In this document: positions 12,165 through 23,897 of the stretch, one piece after another
Numbering within the stretch: the stretch's first letter is position 1
Layout: every line of letters begins with the position of its first letter
Assembly (NCBI GenBank): GCA_003049465.1
Contig: PYSS01000032.1
Coordinates: forward strand, 243,411-291,816
Direction: 5' to 3'
DNA: 48,406 nucleotides
Source: Magnaporthiopsis rhizophila
Taxonomy: Eukaryota > Ascomycota > Sordariomycetes > Magnaporthales > Magnaporthaceae
The notes under the pieces: generated by a model
The model's database searches: none
Told to the model about the DNA's origin: nothing
The model's input: only the letters and a program-made list of their open reading frames with translations
Position numbers and translations under genes: made by a program

Positions 12165-15117
12165 TCAGTTGATGCCCGTCTCGAGCATCTCGGCCAGCAT
12201 GTCCCACTTCCCCGCCGCCGCATCGCTGCTGGCCCGGGAGACTCCCCTCAAGCCCCCGACGATGAAGCGGACGTGCCTGTCAAAGTCGGCCGAGATGCGC
12301 CTCAGCGTGACCACGTACGACTCTCGCGGGTCGTCGGGGTGGGGCCTCTTGTTACTCCTCCTCCTCCTGCTGTTCCTGCCGGCGGCGCCACTGACGCCTG
12401 ACGTGGAAGTCAAGGCGTCGCCGTCGTCGTCACCGCTGCCGCCGTCGCCCCGCCGGTCCTCCTCCTCGGGGCTGATGTAGACGGCCCTCAGCTTCGACCT
12501 GCGCAGCTGGGCGGGCGACGACCTGGCGGCTGCGGCGGCGGGCGAGGCCGGCGGTGAGGGCGACGACATGACGACCGACAGGCGGGCGATCTCGCCGACC
12601 TCGGCGGCCTCGCGCACCGCGTCCAGGCGGCGGACGCGCTCGAGGCGGACGGCGAGGTCGAGCACGTCGAGCACGCACTCGCGGATCGGGTCGAGCCGGC
12701 CGCCCAGGCACGACTCCTGCACCAGGGCCGCGACGAAGGCGGTGTGCGCGGCGATCATGGCGTCGACATCCTCGGCCGCGCGCAGGTCGCGCCGCACGGC
12801 CGCCGCCCGGGGCGCGAAGACCAGCGTCGTCAGGTACGTCAGGACCGCATTGCAGAACCACAGCAGCCGCGCCCGCGTGCGGTGGTATAGCCCTTGCTCG
12901 GCCGCGCCGGCCCGCGGGTCTGAGGAGGTGGCGGCGGCGGCGGCGCGAGCCGCCATGTCGCCGAGGAGGCGGTGGCCTTTGAGGACATACACGGCCCTTC
13001 GCAGCTGCAGGAGCAGCGTGAATATGCTCCGGTACTTGTCCATGCACTCGCCGCCCAGGATCAGCTGCACCGACCAGGGCATGTGGTACTGCAGCTTCAA
13101 TCTGGGCAGATGGTCGCGGACAGACGACGATTGGTCTGACGTGTTGTTGCTAGACTGGCGGCGGCCGTTGGAAGGCTCGAACGCAGCCGACACTCGATGG
13201 GCCTCTGGTAGCGAGGAGAAGGCATCCTGCACCAGCTCGGTCAAAGTGAAGCGGTCGTGCCAGTCCGTGTGTCTCCCGTCCAGTTTGTTGAACACGCCCT
13301 GGGAGAATGAGTCGGCGGCGGAGCCATCCGCCATCAAGAACACGCTGTGAATGGCGTCCAATGTCGACCAGAGACCGCACGATCCAAACAGAACGTCCTG
13401 CAATGACGTCGATGTCATCAGATGCTTGCTCTTGATCCATTCGTCGAACGCACGGTCGAAGAGCTCGCCAAACGGGGCCAGCTCGAACCCCGGAGGGCAG
13501 ATGGCGGCCAAGTCGAGGCTGGGCTCCTCCTCGGCGCCTTGTCCGCGCCGCCGCCTCACCGATTCGTACCGGCCAAGTTGCTTGAGGACGACGATGCTCT
13601 TGCCCGTCGTGAAAATACGGGACACGGCGGGCTGGAGGAATCTGGGCGCGTGCAGCACGCCCTCGTGGGTCTTGCGGAGTTTAAACTTGCCTCGCCAGAT
13701 TTGCGTCAGGGGCACCTGGACCTTGGACTCGGAGACGAAGAAGATCTTATCGCCAGGCAGAAGCTGGCCTTCCTCCATCCACAGCCTGATGGGCCGCAGG
13801 TAGACCTGGAAGCAGTCGAGGAACGTCGGGCTCAGGAACTTGTAGACCGGCTCGTCGCCTTCGAGCTGCGCGGCGCAGGCTGCCTCGTAGAGAAGCTCGA
13901 GGCAGCGAAACGCGTGCGGGTATCTCTCGTCGCTCAGCTTCTGCACGACGGCGGAGAGCGAGCGCAGCTGCAGCATGCGCGGCTGGAGCTCCTCCATGAC
14001 GTCGAGCACGCTCACAACCATGTCGGACTTGAGGTCGGCGTACCGAGCCTGGATGGCGGACACGGCCTCGTCAAAAGAGTGGAGGGCTCGGCGGATGCAA
14101 TGCTGGAACGTCTGGAGGAGTGGAATATCTTGACGATTGCTGCCGACGAACCCCCGCAAAGGTAGGAGAGGGCGCCCCGTCTCGCCCACGGACATGACAA
14201 GAGCGCGGTACGTATCCCATGAGACGTTCCGGAGTTGGTATGCCAGAACCGGCGAGCACTTGTCGTCGAACAGCGTTGTTTTATGGCCCTGGAGCATGAA
14301 TAGAGCTTCCCTGACAAGCTGGGCCTCGGTAATCACAATCTTGCGCGTCTTCCCCGATGGGTCCCCTGCCGGGTCCTTTAGTCTCCAGGACTGAGATTCC
14401 GCCACGTCCTCTAGCATGGGGGCGGGCTCGGCCTTCTCATCAGGGGCGCGCAGGATCCGATCAAGGGGAGGAGCAGCGCTCGAGATGGAGGTGACGTCAG
14501 AGAGCACAGACGAATCAGTCGGGTTGGCTTCTTCATAAGAGCCTTCGTACGATTCATCGTCAGAGCTGTCGGCGCCGAAGTTGACGTTCTTCCAGATAGA
14601 ACGGTCCTGAGCCCAGCCGTCCTCCTCGGCGATGTCCTCCCATCTCAGCTTCGGGCCCTCCTCCGCCTCATGACCCCTGAGGTTCTCGAGGTCGGCCAGA
14701 CGAGACTGCTGGAGAGGCTGATCGGACAGCTCTAGGAGAAAGTGCAGAAGCTCGGGGTTCCACCTCGAGGGGTAGGTTGCTAGTGCGTCGCGACGCTGTC
14801 TCAGCGCGCTGGCCAGTCCATCGCGGGCGTTGACGCTGAACCTCTCCTCGAGACCATCTAGATGCTCCTCAATGAGAAACTGGTTGGTGCGGAGATAGTT
14901 CTGGCGGCGAATGCACCGCAGCGAGACTTCACGGAGAGCCTCAAATCGAGCCTTATCTGACTGGCATTTGTGAACAGAGGGTGCCGGTTAGTATTTGCTT
15001 TTGCCGACCTTTCCCCTCTGGCTGGTATGGATGGATGCTGGCTACCTCGGCGTCTACGTTGCATATGGCAGCGACGAGCTCCTCCGCCAAGGCCCCTAGC
15101 TTTGCGGCGTGGGCCAT
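12165..15117 (-). CDS. Gamma-tubulin complex component, GCP5/Mod21-like (Spc97/Spc98 family)
   Basis: Likely a subunit of the gamma-tubulin ring complex, which nucleates microtubules at spindle pole bodies and other organising centres. I read two exons on the minus strand, 15117-15046 and 14960-12165, joined over an 85-nt intron (donor GTAGCC, branch-like CTAAC, acceptor CAG), giving 955 residues. The ATG at 15117 is the first in this frame. Residues 129-134 (LRWEDI), followed by an acidic stretch, and residues near 241 (VREALFMLQG) match the N-terminal grip region of GCP4/5/6-type proteins. The rest is a long helical C-terminal region with a Ser/Arg/Pro-rich basic insert near the end. The length is that of GCP5 rather than the shorter GCP4. 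Choosing GCP5 over GCP6 is an inference; the family is more certain. The gene is divergent from the WD40 gene, 672 bases apart. Confidence 0.85.
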
Positions 15118-15789
15118 CTGCAAAGGTTCATGCACATGCGCGGGATTGCGGATGCTTTACTTTCTCGTGTGTCAGTAAGGTTAATTATTGGGCGATGAGA
15201 CCTGCAATGCAGACGTGGATATAACTTGCCATGGGCACTGCCGAATCTGGCGCGGTCGTCGGTTGGGTCAAACAGAGTTGCTCTTCATTCATGTTTATTT
15301 CGGCCGGGCTTGAATTGTATCACCTTGGACGGTTCAAGGTTCTCGCGACGCGTTAAGGGCAGCTACAGTGCGCGCGACGTCGCATTTATGGCCAAATCTG
15401 CCACTCGCACCGTGCAATATGGCCACCAACTACCTCAGGCATGAAAAGACAACCAAGTGAATGCATGTCGACAGTTCCCACGATGGAAAAATAACGGGTT
15501 ACTCGAGATTTTACATAGAGCATCGGTGGTCGTATGAGTTGGGCCCAACAAATTGACGCAAGAGCAAGTCGGAACGATAAACAGTGGCGTCAGGAAGACG
15601 GACTGTTCATTTTATTAAGCTGAGCCTTGAAACTCGAACGCAGTTCCACTGATAAAAAGCCACAGCTCAACACCACGTCGGGCACTCCCCAAGCCCACCG
15701 TCCTCCTTTGACTACCAACACGGCCAGCTAGATTATCGCCAGGGCGTAGTACGAGTACGGAGATGGAAGCGCGCAGGTAGCCGTCAGCA
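15118..15789. promoter_or_regulatory. Shared divergent promoter region (GCP gene / WD40 gene)
   Basis: 672 bases lie between two start codons that point away from each other, so both promoters must be here. I see no clear TATA box. An ACGCGT hexamer at 15348-15353 resembles the MluI cell-cycle box of budding yeast promoters, but one copy may be chance. No other gene is visible in the stretch. Confidence 0.5.
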
Positions 15790-17038
15790 ATGGCCTTTCC
15801 AAGTAGGCCTGTGTCGCAGCTGCTGGGCTCTAATGGTGAGTGTGTTTTTTTATCAGCCCTGCTTCGACGCGCCATTGTGATTCCCGCCCACGTGCTGACG
15901 TCCAAGTCCATCAGGTCCTGTCCACGCCGTGGCCTACTCGGCCTCGCCTGGGACCTACATCCTGGCGGGCTCTGCGGACCGGTCCATCCGCCTGTACAAC
16001 CCCTCGCCCGCGTCGTCCGGCGAGGGCCGGCTGATCCAGACGTACTCGGCCCACGGCTACGAGGTGCTGTCGCTGGCCGTCGCGGCGGACAACGCGCGCT
16101 TCGCCTCGAGCGGCGGCGACCGCGCCGTCTTTCTGTGGGACGTGGCGACCGCCACCACGCTGCGCCGCTTCGGCGCCTCGGCGCCCGACGGCCACTCGAG
16201 CCGCGTCAACTGCGTCGCCTTCGCCGGCGACGGCGACTCGGTCCTGGCCAGCGGCGGCTTCGACACCACCGTCAAGCTGTGGGACTGCAGGGCCGGCGGA
16301 GGCGGCGGTCGCCCCATCCAGACGCTGGCCGACGCAAAGGACGGCGTCTCGGCCGTCGTGGTGCGCGGCCCCGAGATCGTCGCCGGGTCCGTCGACGGCC
16401 GCGTGCGCGCCTACGACGTCCGCATGGGCCGCTGCGTCGTCGACGTTGCCGCGGGGCCCGTCACCAGCCTGTGCATGAGCCGCGACGGCGCCGCGCTGCT
16501 GGTCGGGTCGCTCGGGACCGGCGGACTGCGCTTGATGGATCGCGCCTCGGGCGCCTGCCTGCGTACCTATGGCGGTGCCGCCGGCTACGCTCCTACCGCT
16601 GGGGCTGGAGCTGGATCTTCTGAATCTGATTCGAACTGCCTAGGGGCCGCCGCGCCGCCGCCGCCGCCGGCGTGGCGCAACGAGAGCCTGCGTGTACAGA
16701 GCATTCTGGGCGGCGGGGAAAAGTTCGTCGTGGCCGGGGACGAGATGAGCGCGCCGCCGTCAAACCCGTCAGGAACAGCAGCGGCGGCCTCGGGCGGCGA
16801 CGAGGACGGCAGGGTCTGGGCCTGGGACCTGCTCACCGGAAAGACGGTGGCGACCATCAGCGTCCCGTGGGGCGCTGCCGCCGGAGGAGAGCGGAAGAGG
16901 AGAGCGATCGGGAGGGATGGGAAGGAAAAGGGGCGAAAGAATATTGTAAGCTGCCTTGCGTGGAGGGAGGACGGCTGGGGCAACCAGTTTTGCGTAGGCG
17001 GGAGCTCGGGTGTCGTGACAGTCTTTGGGTCTGCATGA
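15790..17038 (+). CDS. WD40-repeat protein, WDR83/MORG1-like
   Basis: A seven-blade WD40 propeller of the WDR83 (MORG1) type, known elsewhere as a MAP-kinase scaffold and as a component of activated spliceosomes. I read two exons, 15790-15835 and 15915-17038, around a 79-nt intron (GTGAGT...CAG), giving 389 residues. The 15 residues of exon 1 precede the first blade; the join restores G-P-V-H-A-V. Blades are visible at about 16-46 (AGSADRSIRLYN), 53-92 (SSGGDRAVFLWD), 105-140 (ASGGFDTTVKLWD), 155-182 (AGSVDGRVRAYD), 192-225, then around 308-330 (DGRVWAWDLLTG) and the C-terminus. Gly/Ala/Pro-rich inserts at about 235-270 and 293-310 make it longer than animal WDR83 (about 315 residues). The family call is firm; whether it works in signalling or splicing here is not shown. 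Confidence 0.88.
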
Positions 17039-17189
17039 TCCATGATGCGTCTCTAGCATTTCTATCGACCACCAGACCTTCGGGTGACGATACGGTCGAA
17101 TGAATCATCTATTGCAAGACATCGGCTTGTAGGGAAGAATGACGAACGCCATCCCTAGTAGAGAGGAAAGGGAAGATAATGTAAATACG

Positions 17190-19454
17190 CTATACAATGA
17201 CAAACATTTCATCGTCCTTATAACCCCCATCTCGAGCCGCGCTTTCTGCACCCCAAAGTGCTAACATGTTCGCCGCGGATGCCAAGGTCCATAACCGTTC
17301 TTCGTCGCCATCAACGGCCCTGAGGATAAATGCCACTCGCATGCCCTGCCACGTGGTGATGGTGTCCCCAACCTCGACACTCGCGAACGACCGCCCAATC
17401 TGGCCCATGTCCGTGACGAAAAAGTCTTGATCTACGGTCATGTCATATTCCAGCTCGGCAAGTAGATCCCTTGCGTTGATCAGATCCATTTCTGCCAGGG
17501 CCACAACCACGTCTAGGACGTCAAGGAGAGGCTCTATCACGGGACCCAGCTCGTCGCCCCTGCTGGCCGAAGAAAATCCGGACCGGCTCCGAATGCATCC
17601 CCGGATATCATCCGTCGACACTCCTTCTTCGAGGTATGTTCGCAGCAAACCAGCAGATTCGCTCAGCCACATGTCCCGTGTTACGCTGCCATTGCGAGAG
17701 GCCAATCTTTTCCTCAGGTCAAGGAGATCCCCAAGGATGCAAAGGCGGATAGCATCAACGCCGACGCCCATGGCCGACGCCAGCTCTCGTTCTCTCGCCG
17801 TTGCCTTCCAGCCTTCCACCTTCTCCGGCCCTTCATACGTGAACCGGTCGAGGCAATACGCCAGCTGGATGTGGAATGACCGGGAGGTCTCTCGTGCAGG
17901 GTGTGACAACGAGGGTTCGTCGGTGGTTTGGGTCCTGGAGGCATGGCAATCCAGCATGTCGCTGATAACTTTCAGCCCATAACACCGTGCCCCGGTCTGT
18001 TTATCAGGCCATGGGCTCTGCTTCCATGCAGCCGTGTCGGCAGCTGCAAGAGCAGCATCGGATGCGAAATACCCCCTGGGCACGGAAAACACGCCGACGA
18101 CCGAGGAGTGTCTCCGCCCCCACACTTTGAGCTGCTCCAAATCGGGGCCAAATTGAGGCTTCAGATCATAGGTGCCCGGTTCAGAATGGTGCAATTGCGT
18201 CGAAGCAAACCGCATGTGCGCATCGTAGTACTTGGGCTCGGCCCAGTCCGGAACCCACGATTGCAATCCCCGGCGGTTGGATCCTCGGCCCCGACATGCC
18301 AGAAGGAGTGGCCAGGCTCTGTAGGGCCTTCAGCATTGTTGAGAATGAACGTGGTGAATTCTGTGAAAACAGCCTCGGCCGACTTGGTGTAATCGACGGT
18401 TATTTCTTGGTTGATCCCACTCGGGTCTGGATCCATTTTATCAGCGTCACCGCGAGGTCTCCGTGCCAAGGCAAAGGGAATCGCGTAGACCTTGTCTCTC
18501 GGGTCTGTAGCATGCAGCCCTTTGAGATAGACCAAGATGTGACTCTTGAGAGCTGTTTGGGACGACATAACACTTCCGTCCTCGTCTTCGTGCCCGTCCT
18601 CGTGAAAGAGGCGGCGTAAAGCGAGGTCCTTCATCACGACGAAGTGCGATTCCAGACAGCATGCCAACATGCCGTCCCTGAACGTCTCCAGCTTCGCGAG
18701 GCTAAAGGCGGCAAAGGAGGCCGTCACGCAGAGATCCCGCCACGAGACGCTTGACTGACCAACGTGAACGTAGATTGCGTCCTTGGGCGCCACGGCGACC
18801 TCCTGCATGGTCCAGACGCGCTGGAAGTACGGGTCTCTGCAAAGCTCATTCAGTTCCTTCACAAGCCGCTCCGTCTTTCGAGCGACATATCGCTCACACA
18901 TTCTCACCGCTACGCCTTCATCCGCAAGATCGTCGAAGGCGGCGTCGACTCTGAGCAGGCCAAGGGGGTACATGGCTCCAGCTACACGCATGAGACGGAA
19001 TAGGCTCCGAAAGTTGCTGACACTCTGAGAGCTCGCGGCCAGCTGCTCCAGCTCGCCGAGCCACACTGCCACCCCGGCCGGCTTTAGCGTAGATGTCGCG
19101 CATCATGGGAACCTGCATGCTCTTGTCGTCCGTGGAAGTCTGGTCGATGCAGATGGCATCGACCCACAGGACGCGAACTTGGCGAGGATCACGGAGCCGG
19201 CGCAGGGCAGCCTCGCAGTTGGACGTGATGGCGAGCGCATGTTCCTCCTGCTGGCCGCTGGACTGGACCGTGATGAGGCTTGGTGGACAGGGGTCGCCCC
19301 AGACGTACGACAGTGCCTGGTAGGGCGGTGCCGATGAGAGGGCTGTCTCACGTATTGTGCATTTTAGCGGTGCTGAGAGTTTACGTGAAGGCTCGAGATA
19401 CAGCAATCGCGTTGAACCCAGATTCTGGAGAGGCGTGTGTTTGTTGGTTGCCAT
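17190..19454 (-). CDS. Heterokaryon-incompatibility (HET) domain protein, frame broken at two sites
   Basis: A HET-domain protein; in filamentous ascomycetes this domain triggers cell death or growth arrest after fusion of unlike strains. From ATG at 19454 the first frame carries the core motifs YQALSYVWGDP, LWVDAICIDQ and MRDIYAKA. At 19072-19075 (four C on plus, four G in the gene) the frame shifts by one extra base; the next frame continues with VAVWLGE, PYFQRVWTMQEV and DPRDKVYAI. At 18268-18271, again a run of four G in the gene, one base is missing; the third frame continues with LQSWVPDW and a C-terminal half ending at 17190. Ignoring the two shifts gives about 754 residues. The shifts cancel. 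Neither site has room for an intron. They could be sequencing errors in short G runs or real decay, as many HET genes are pseudogenes. Treat the exact protein as unresolved. Its 3' end faces the WD40 gene, 151 bases away. Confidence 0.85.
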
Positions 19455-20065
19455 TCTTGGGAGATTTTGACGCAGCGGAAAAAATAAGGTAAACGAGGCT
19501 ATTTTCAATTGTAGGTAAAATGGTACGTACACCTACTAGGTACCTCTGGAGCAATGGGTCTCACGATATCCGACCCCACGGGGGACCTGCAAAAGATCGA
19601 TCGACTTGATTGCTTGTTTGCCAAGCCCCCTGTCCCATCAGCCACACCCCCCTATCCAAGCCACATGCCGATCGCCCCTTAAATTTTTTGCACCCCTTAT
19701 CCCGTCGTGCCGTCAATGCAACGCGTCTTCCATGGCAGGGATGGCCTTTCGATCCGAACCTGCAGACCAGCACCTACGAACCTCCACAGTTCACCGCAAG
19801 GCTCCTGGAGAGCAGGCACGTCCATCGAAACCCCTTTCCCTCGCTTTACGATTAATTTCGCCATCGAGACGCGGGCATCGCATTCAGGCCTTGACAAAGC
19901 CAGAACTCAGAACGTGCCCTGCGTCGTCGCCGTCCCGCTCTTTCAATCAACTGCATCATTCCCGGAACTCCACGACGCACGCGCAAAACAAATGCCCGCC
20001 ACCTTTTGAATCCCACCCGCCGACATTGACCTCCGCTCCAACCTCAAATCGCCTCCGCCCCGAAA
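19455..20065. promoter_or_regulatory. Shared divergent promoter region (HET gene / KTR gene)
   Basis: 611 bases between two divergent start codons. The right half, from about 19610, is pyrimidine-rich on the plus strand, as in many leaders of highly expressed fungal genes, and probably holds the 5' leader of the mannosyltransferase gene. Its plus-strand open frames have no domain and I do not count them as genes. Confidence 0.5.
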
Positions 20066-21505
20066 ATGGCCATCGCTCGGCCCGTGAGGGCCCTGGGCCT
20101 CGCCGCCCTCGTTATGTGGTTCTTCTTCCTCTATCAGATCTTCAAGCCAGCACCCACATCATCCGACGAGTTCTTCAACTTCGCCAGGGACCCGATGCAT
20201 GACCGTGAGTACATGGCCCGTGGCCGCCGAGCGCTCCCCTGCTCAGATGCGACGCTGTAGTGAGCGCATGCATGTGTGCTGAGCAGGCACTGACCGTGAC
20301 ATCCGTGTCCCCTCATGCAGCCAGCGGCGAACCCGAAGGCGTCCTCCGACGCGCCTCCAAAGGATACGCTCCCGATGCTCACCCCTCCGAGCGCATTAAC
20401 GCGACGCTCCTGGCACTGGTGAGGAACGAGGAGCTGGAGGGCATGCTCCAGGCCATGGGCGATCTGGAGCGCACATGGAACCACAAGTTCAACTATCCAT
20501 GGACTTTCTTCAACGATGTCGACTTCTCGGACGAGTTCAAGAAGAAGACACAGACCGCGACCAAGGCTGAGTGCAGATACGGTTCGTCGCACCTTACCTC
20601 GACCACTTCTCCGTGTGCGGGTAACTGACCATGTCATCGCTTTCACTACACAGAGCGCATCCCCAAGGAGCATTGGGACATGCCCTCGTGGATCAACGAG
20701 GACCTGTTCAAGGAATCGACCAAGCTCCTCAAGGAGAACGGAATTCAGTATGCCGACCAGATCTCGTACCACCAGATGTGCCGGTGGAACAGTGGGCTCT
20801 TCTACAAGCACCCGGCACTCAAGGACATGCAGTACTACTGGCGCGTCGAGCCCAAGGTGCACTTCTTCTGCGACGTCGACTACGACGTGTTCCGCTTCAT
20901 GCAGGACAACAACAAGACGTACGGCTTCACCATCAACCTCTACGACGCGCCCGAGTCCATCCCGACGCTGTGGCCCGAGACGCTCAAGTTCCTGGCCGAG
21001 AACCCGACGTACAAGCACCCGAACAACGCCATGGACTGGCTTACGGACAACAAGCACCGCCCCGAGCACACCCAGAAGGCCAACGGCTACTCAACCTGCC
21101 ACTTCTGGAGCAACTTCGAGATTGGTGACCTGAACTTCTGGCGCAGCAAGGTGTATGAGGACTACTTCAACCACCTTGACCGCGCTGGCGGCTTCTTCTA
21201 TGAGCGCTGGGGTGATGCGCCCGTCCACAGCATCGCCCTCGGTCTGTTTGAGGACTCCAGCAAGATCCACTGGTGCGTCTTCCATCTTCTCTGCCTTTGC
21301 TCCCCCACCTCCTTTTCTTTGTTGATCGCAGCTGACATCCGGGTACAGGTTCCGCGATATTGGATACCAGCACATCCCCTTCTTCAACTGCCCCAACTCT
21401 CCCAAGTGCAAGGGCTGCGTCACCGGCCGCTTCACCGACGGCGAGAAGTGGCTGCACAAAGAAGACTGCCGACCGAACTGGTTCAAGTTCCACGGTATGA
21501 ACTAG
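20066..21505 (+). CDS. Glycolipid/glycoprotein alpha-1,2-mannosyltransferase, KTR (Kre2/Mnt1) family
   Basis: A Golgi type II membrane enzyme that moves mannose from GDP-mannose to O- and N-linked glycans of cell-wall proteins. Four exons: 20066-20204, 20321-20581, 20654-21272 and 21349-21505, giving 391 residues. Introns are 116, 72 and 76 nt; the second has an unusual donor, GTTCGT. Residues 8-26 form a single signal anchor after a short basic cytosolic tail. The catalytic domain shows FNYPWTFFNDVDF, YHQMCRWNSGLFY (172-184), YWRVEPKVHFFCDVDYD (DVDYD at 207-211, metal and nucleotide-sugar binding), YSTCHFWSNFEIGDLNFWRS and GGFFYERWGDAPVHSI, all hallmarks of the family. Cys pairs near the C-terminus (CPNSPKCKGCVTG) fit a luminal disulfide-stabilised end. 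The length is close to the usual 390-440. Which KTR paralogue it is cannot be told by eye. Confidence 0.95.
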
Positions 21506-22571
21506 GGCGGGCCGGTACGCGCGAGGCCTTTTTTATGCTTGCCCGCAGCTTGCTTCGACCTGGTAATGGTCTCATAGCCGGTCATCTATTATCACGGCGT
21601 ATATGCCACGGGGCGGTCCCAGCCGAGTCGAGGAATGTCCATATACGAGTTTGGTTTCCTAACGAAAGCGTGGGCCCCTGTGTGGATAATGGGGGAAGTT
21701 GCACATTACATAGATATTGGGATGATCCGAGCTTTGGGCTTTTGTGAGTTTTGTCCCCTTTCCGGTGTAAGGCGCTTCATGGGGGATTCGTTGGTTTGCT
21801 TGACGATATGGTGGGGGGTTATGATATAAATTGTAGATTAATATGGAGCAAGCCGGGCGGCCAGCAGTTGACTTCTGGCCTGCCTTGCTGCTACGGAATG
21901 ATGAGAGAGGACCGCCTCGCGTTGAATGGATCTACTGGTTTCGGGACCCATAAGCCTGAGGTTGAGGTTGTAGGTGTCTAGCGCATGCTTCGGTTCTGCT
22001 GTCCTTGGTTGACCCTAACCCTGTCCTGACCAAAAAGACCCATCCAAAACGCCACATCTTTTTTTAGCTGCTCAACCACGATATGACGGAGAGCATCCGA
22101 TGGCCGACCATCGGAACCCCTGGAAATTGCCAAGTGAGCCCTTCGTCGTCCGCGTCTTTCGACATCCGCTACCTGGCGGCTCAGCAATACTCGCATCTAC
22201 TCTCGCATCCATGCCATCTACCTTGGATTTTTGATCCTTTGCGACACGTATCATTTGCTTCTGTTTATCGCCCTCCTCTATTGGCAGCTTTACTCCTCCG
22301 ATCATCGATCCATATACGCGCCACGTCGCAAAACTGGCCCGCGCGCACCCAGCAATCGAGCCCGACTATAGCAAACGCTACATTTCATTATACCAATTGG
22401 ACACCGACCATCCTCTCGGAAATAGCCGACACCTTTAGATTTATATATCCAATCATCTTTTGACTTTATTCTCTACCTTGGGCTTGGGTGTGCCGACCTA
22501 GACCGACCTCAAAAGGACAATACGCACAAGACACTGCGCGACCACCCACCCCACCCGCGAATCTCGCCGAC
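21506..22571. other. Intergenic: KTR 3' region and PQ-loop gene promoter
   Basis: 1066 bases without a supported gene. The left half should hold the KTR terminator and the right half, rich in C and A before 22572, the leader of the PQ-loop gene. A short CCCTAACCC match near 22013 is too short to be called telomeric. Confidence 0.6.
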
Positions 22572-23638
22572 ATGGGCTTCTTCGGCGCCCTAGCGGCATA
22601 TGCCGCGCCCATATTTCTTACAGTCTCGCCCATCCTGTCATACAGTGATCAAGCATACGCGATGCACAAGGCAAAGTCGAGCGCGGGGTTTTCACTGGAC
22701 ATTCCATTAATTTTGATAGTGGCATCAATGTTGAGGTGACTTTCTTCCTTGACCCTCAGTCGTTGGCATCTAGAGGCAAAGTCAGGGGGGGATCGTGTTT
22801 GCTGACCAGATGACGCTGCCGGGGACGGTGCGTGTTGTGTGTGTGTTCATGCAGGATATTTTATTACCCCGGCGCCCAGTTCGACCAAGCCCTGCTCGTG
22901 CAGGCGCTCACAATGATAATTATGCAGACGATCCTGCTAAAGGTCGGGCTAGACCACCGTCCAGGCCCTTCGCACAAGGGCGGCGACGCCGCCGTGCCCT
23001 TCGCCGGCAGCTCCCAGGGGGCGACGCTGCACGGCTGGGAACGCCCGTACAACTTTTGGCAGTGGCGGTCCCACAAGCCGTACTGGCAGTTCATACTCTA
23101 CCTCTTCATCGGCCTCACGATCCTCGAGCTCCTCCTCGCGCCGCTCCGCTCCGTGTACGCGCTGTACTACCCCATGATCGGCTACCTCGGCCTGGCCATC
23201 GAGTCGACGGTGCCGTTCCCGCAGATGCTCGCCAACGCCCGCACGCGGTCGTGCAAGGGGTTCCGCCCTTCCATCATAATCAGCTGGATCATGGGCGACT
23301 TCATGAAGATGTATTGGTTCTTCACCTCGTCCACCGAGATCCCCATGGCCTTCAAGGTGTGCGGCGTGTTTCAGGCCGCGTGCGACCTCTTCCTGGGCAT
23401 GCAGTATCTCAAATACGGTACGGGCACCGGGGGCATCGAGCAGCAGCAGCAGCAGCGGGGCTTCGGGCTCGGGCTCAATAACGGCCACGCGCACCACCCG
23501 ATGCAGCAGCTCGCCCCGACTTATGGTTATGGTGGCGGGAGCAGCTTCAAGTCGCCCAACGGACAGCTCTCGGCCGGGTTTGGGGAGGCTTCGACTGGTC
23601 GTCGGACGCCCAATGTGGATAAGAGCATGTTTGACTAA
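22572..23638 (+). CDS. PQ-loop repeat membrane protein (SLC66A2/PQLC1-like; yeast Any1/Cfs1-like)
   Basis: A multi-span membrane protein with two PQ-loop units. Relatives act in Golgi/endosome membranes; the yeast homologue affects phospholipid asymmetry by opposing the need for flippases. Two exons, 22572-22735 and 22855-23638, flank a 119-nt intron (GTGACT...GCAG), giving 315 residues. The first unit, near residues 15-57, starts SPILSYSDQAYAMHKAKSSAG and crosses the splice join at R55-I56. The second unit carries VPFPQMLANARTRSCKGFRPS, with the proline-glutamine pair kept in PFPQ; in the first unit the pair is not strict. About seven hydrophobic segments are visible. After the last one the tail has a run of five Gln followed by a Gly/His-rich, poorly conserved stretch. 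The family assignment is good; the transported substrate, if any, is unknown. Confidence 0.87.
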
Positions 23639-23897
23639 TATAAGTCGTCGACATTGTCGGTGAACGAATTATTGGACTGGTGCTGGAGACATTCGCTGCT
23701 TTCGAGGAACGGACCGTATGGTCGATATTATAGCTTAGGTCCGTTCCTGTGCCGCCTCCACCACCGAGCCGACCCGATTTCCTGGGGGAGCCTTGCCCTG
23801 TCCCGAACTCAGGGCCATGTGGCAACTGCATTGGCGAACAAGCCCGGGACTAGTGGTGGAGCTTTTTGGCCTGTCGCTAGCATCCTGTCCCATGTCC

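Noticed and set aside
20134..21069. 311-codon minus-strand open frame across the KTR gene
   Set aside because: It crosses two introns of the KTR gene and has no recognisable motif; the plus-strand exons carry all family signatures.
22008..22024. CCCTAACCC telomere-like match
   Set aside because: Only about one and a half units, as expected by chance; not an interstitial telomere.
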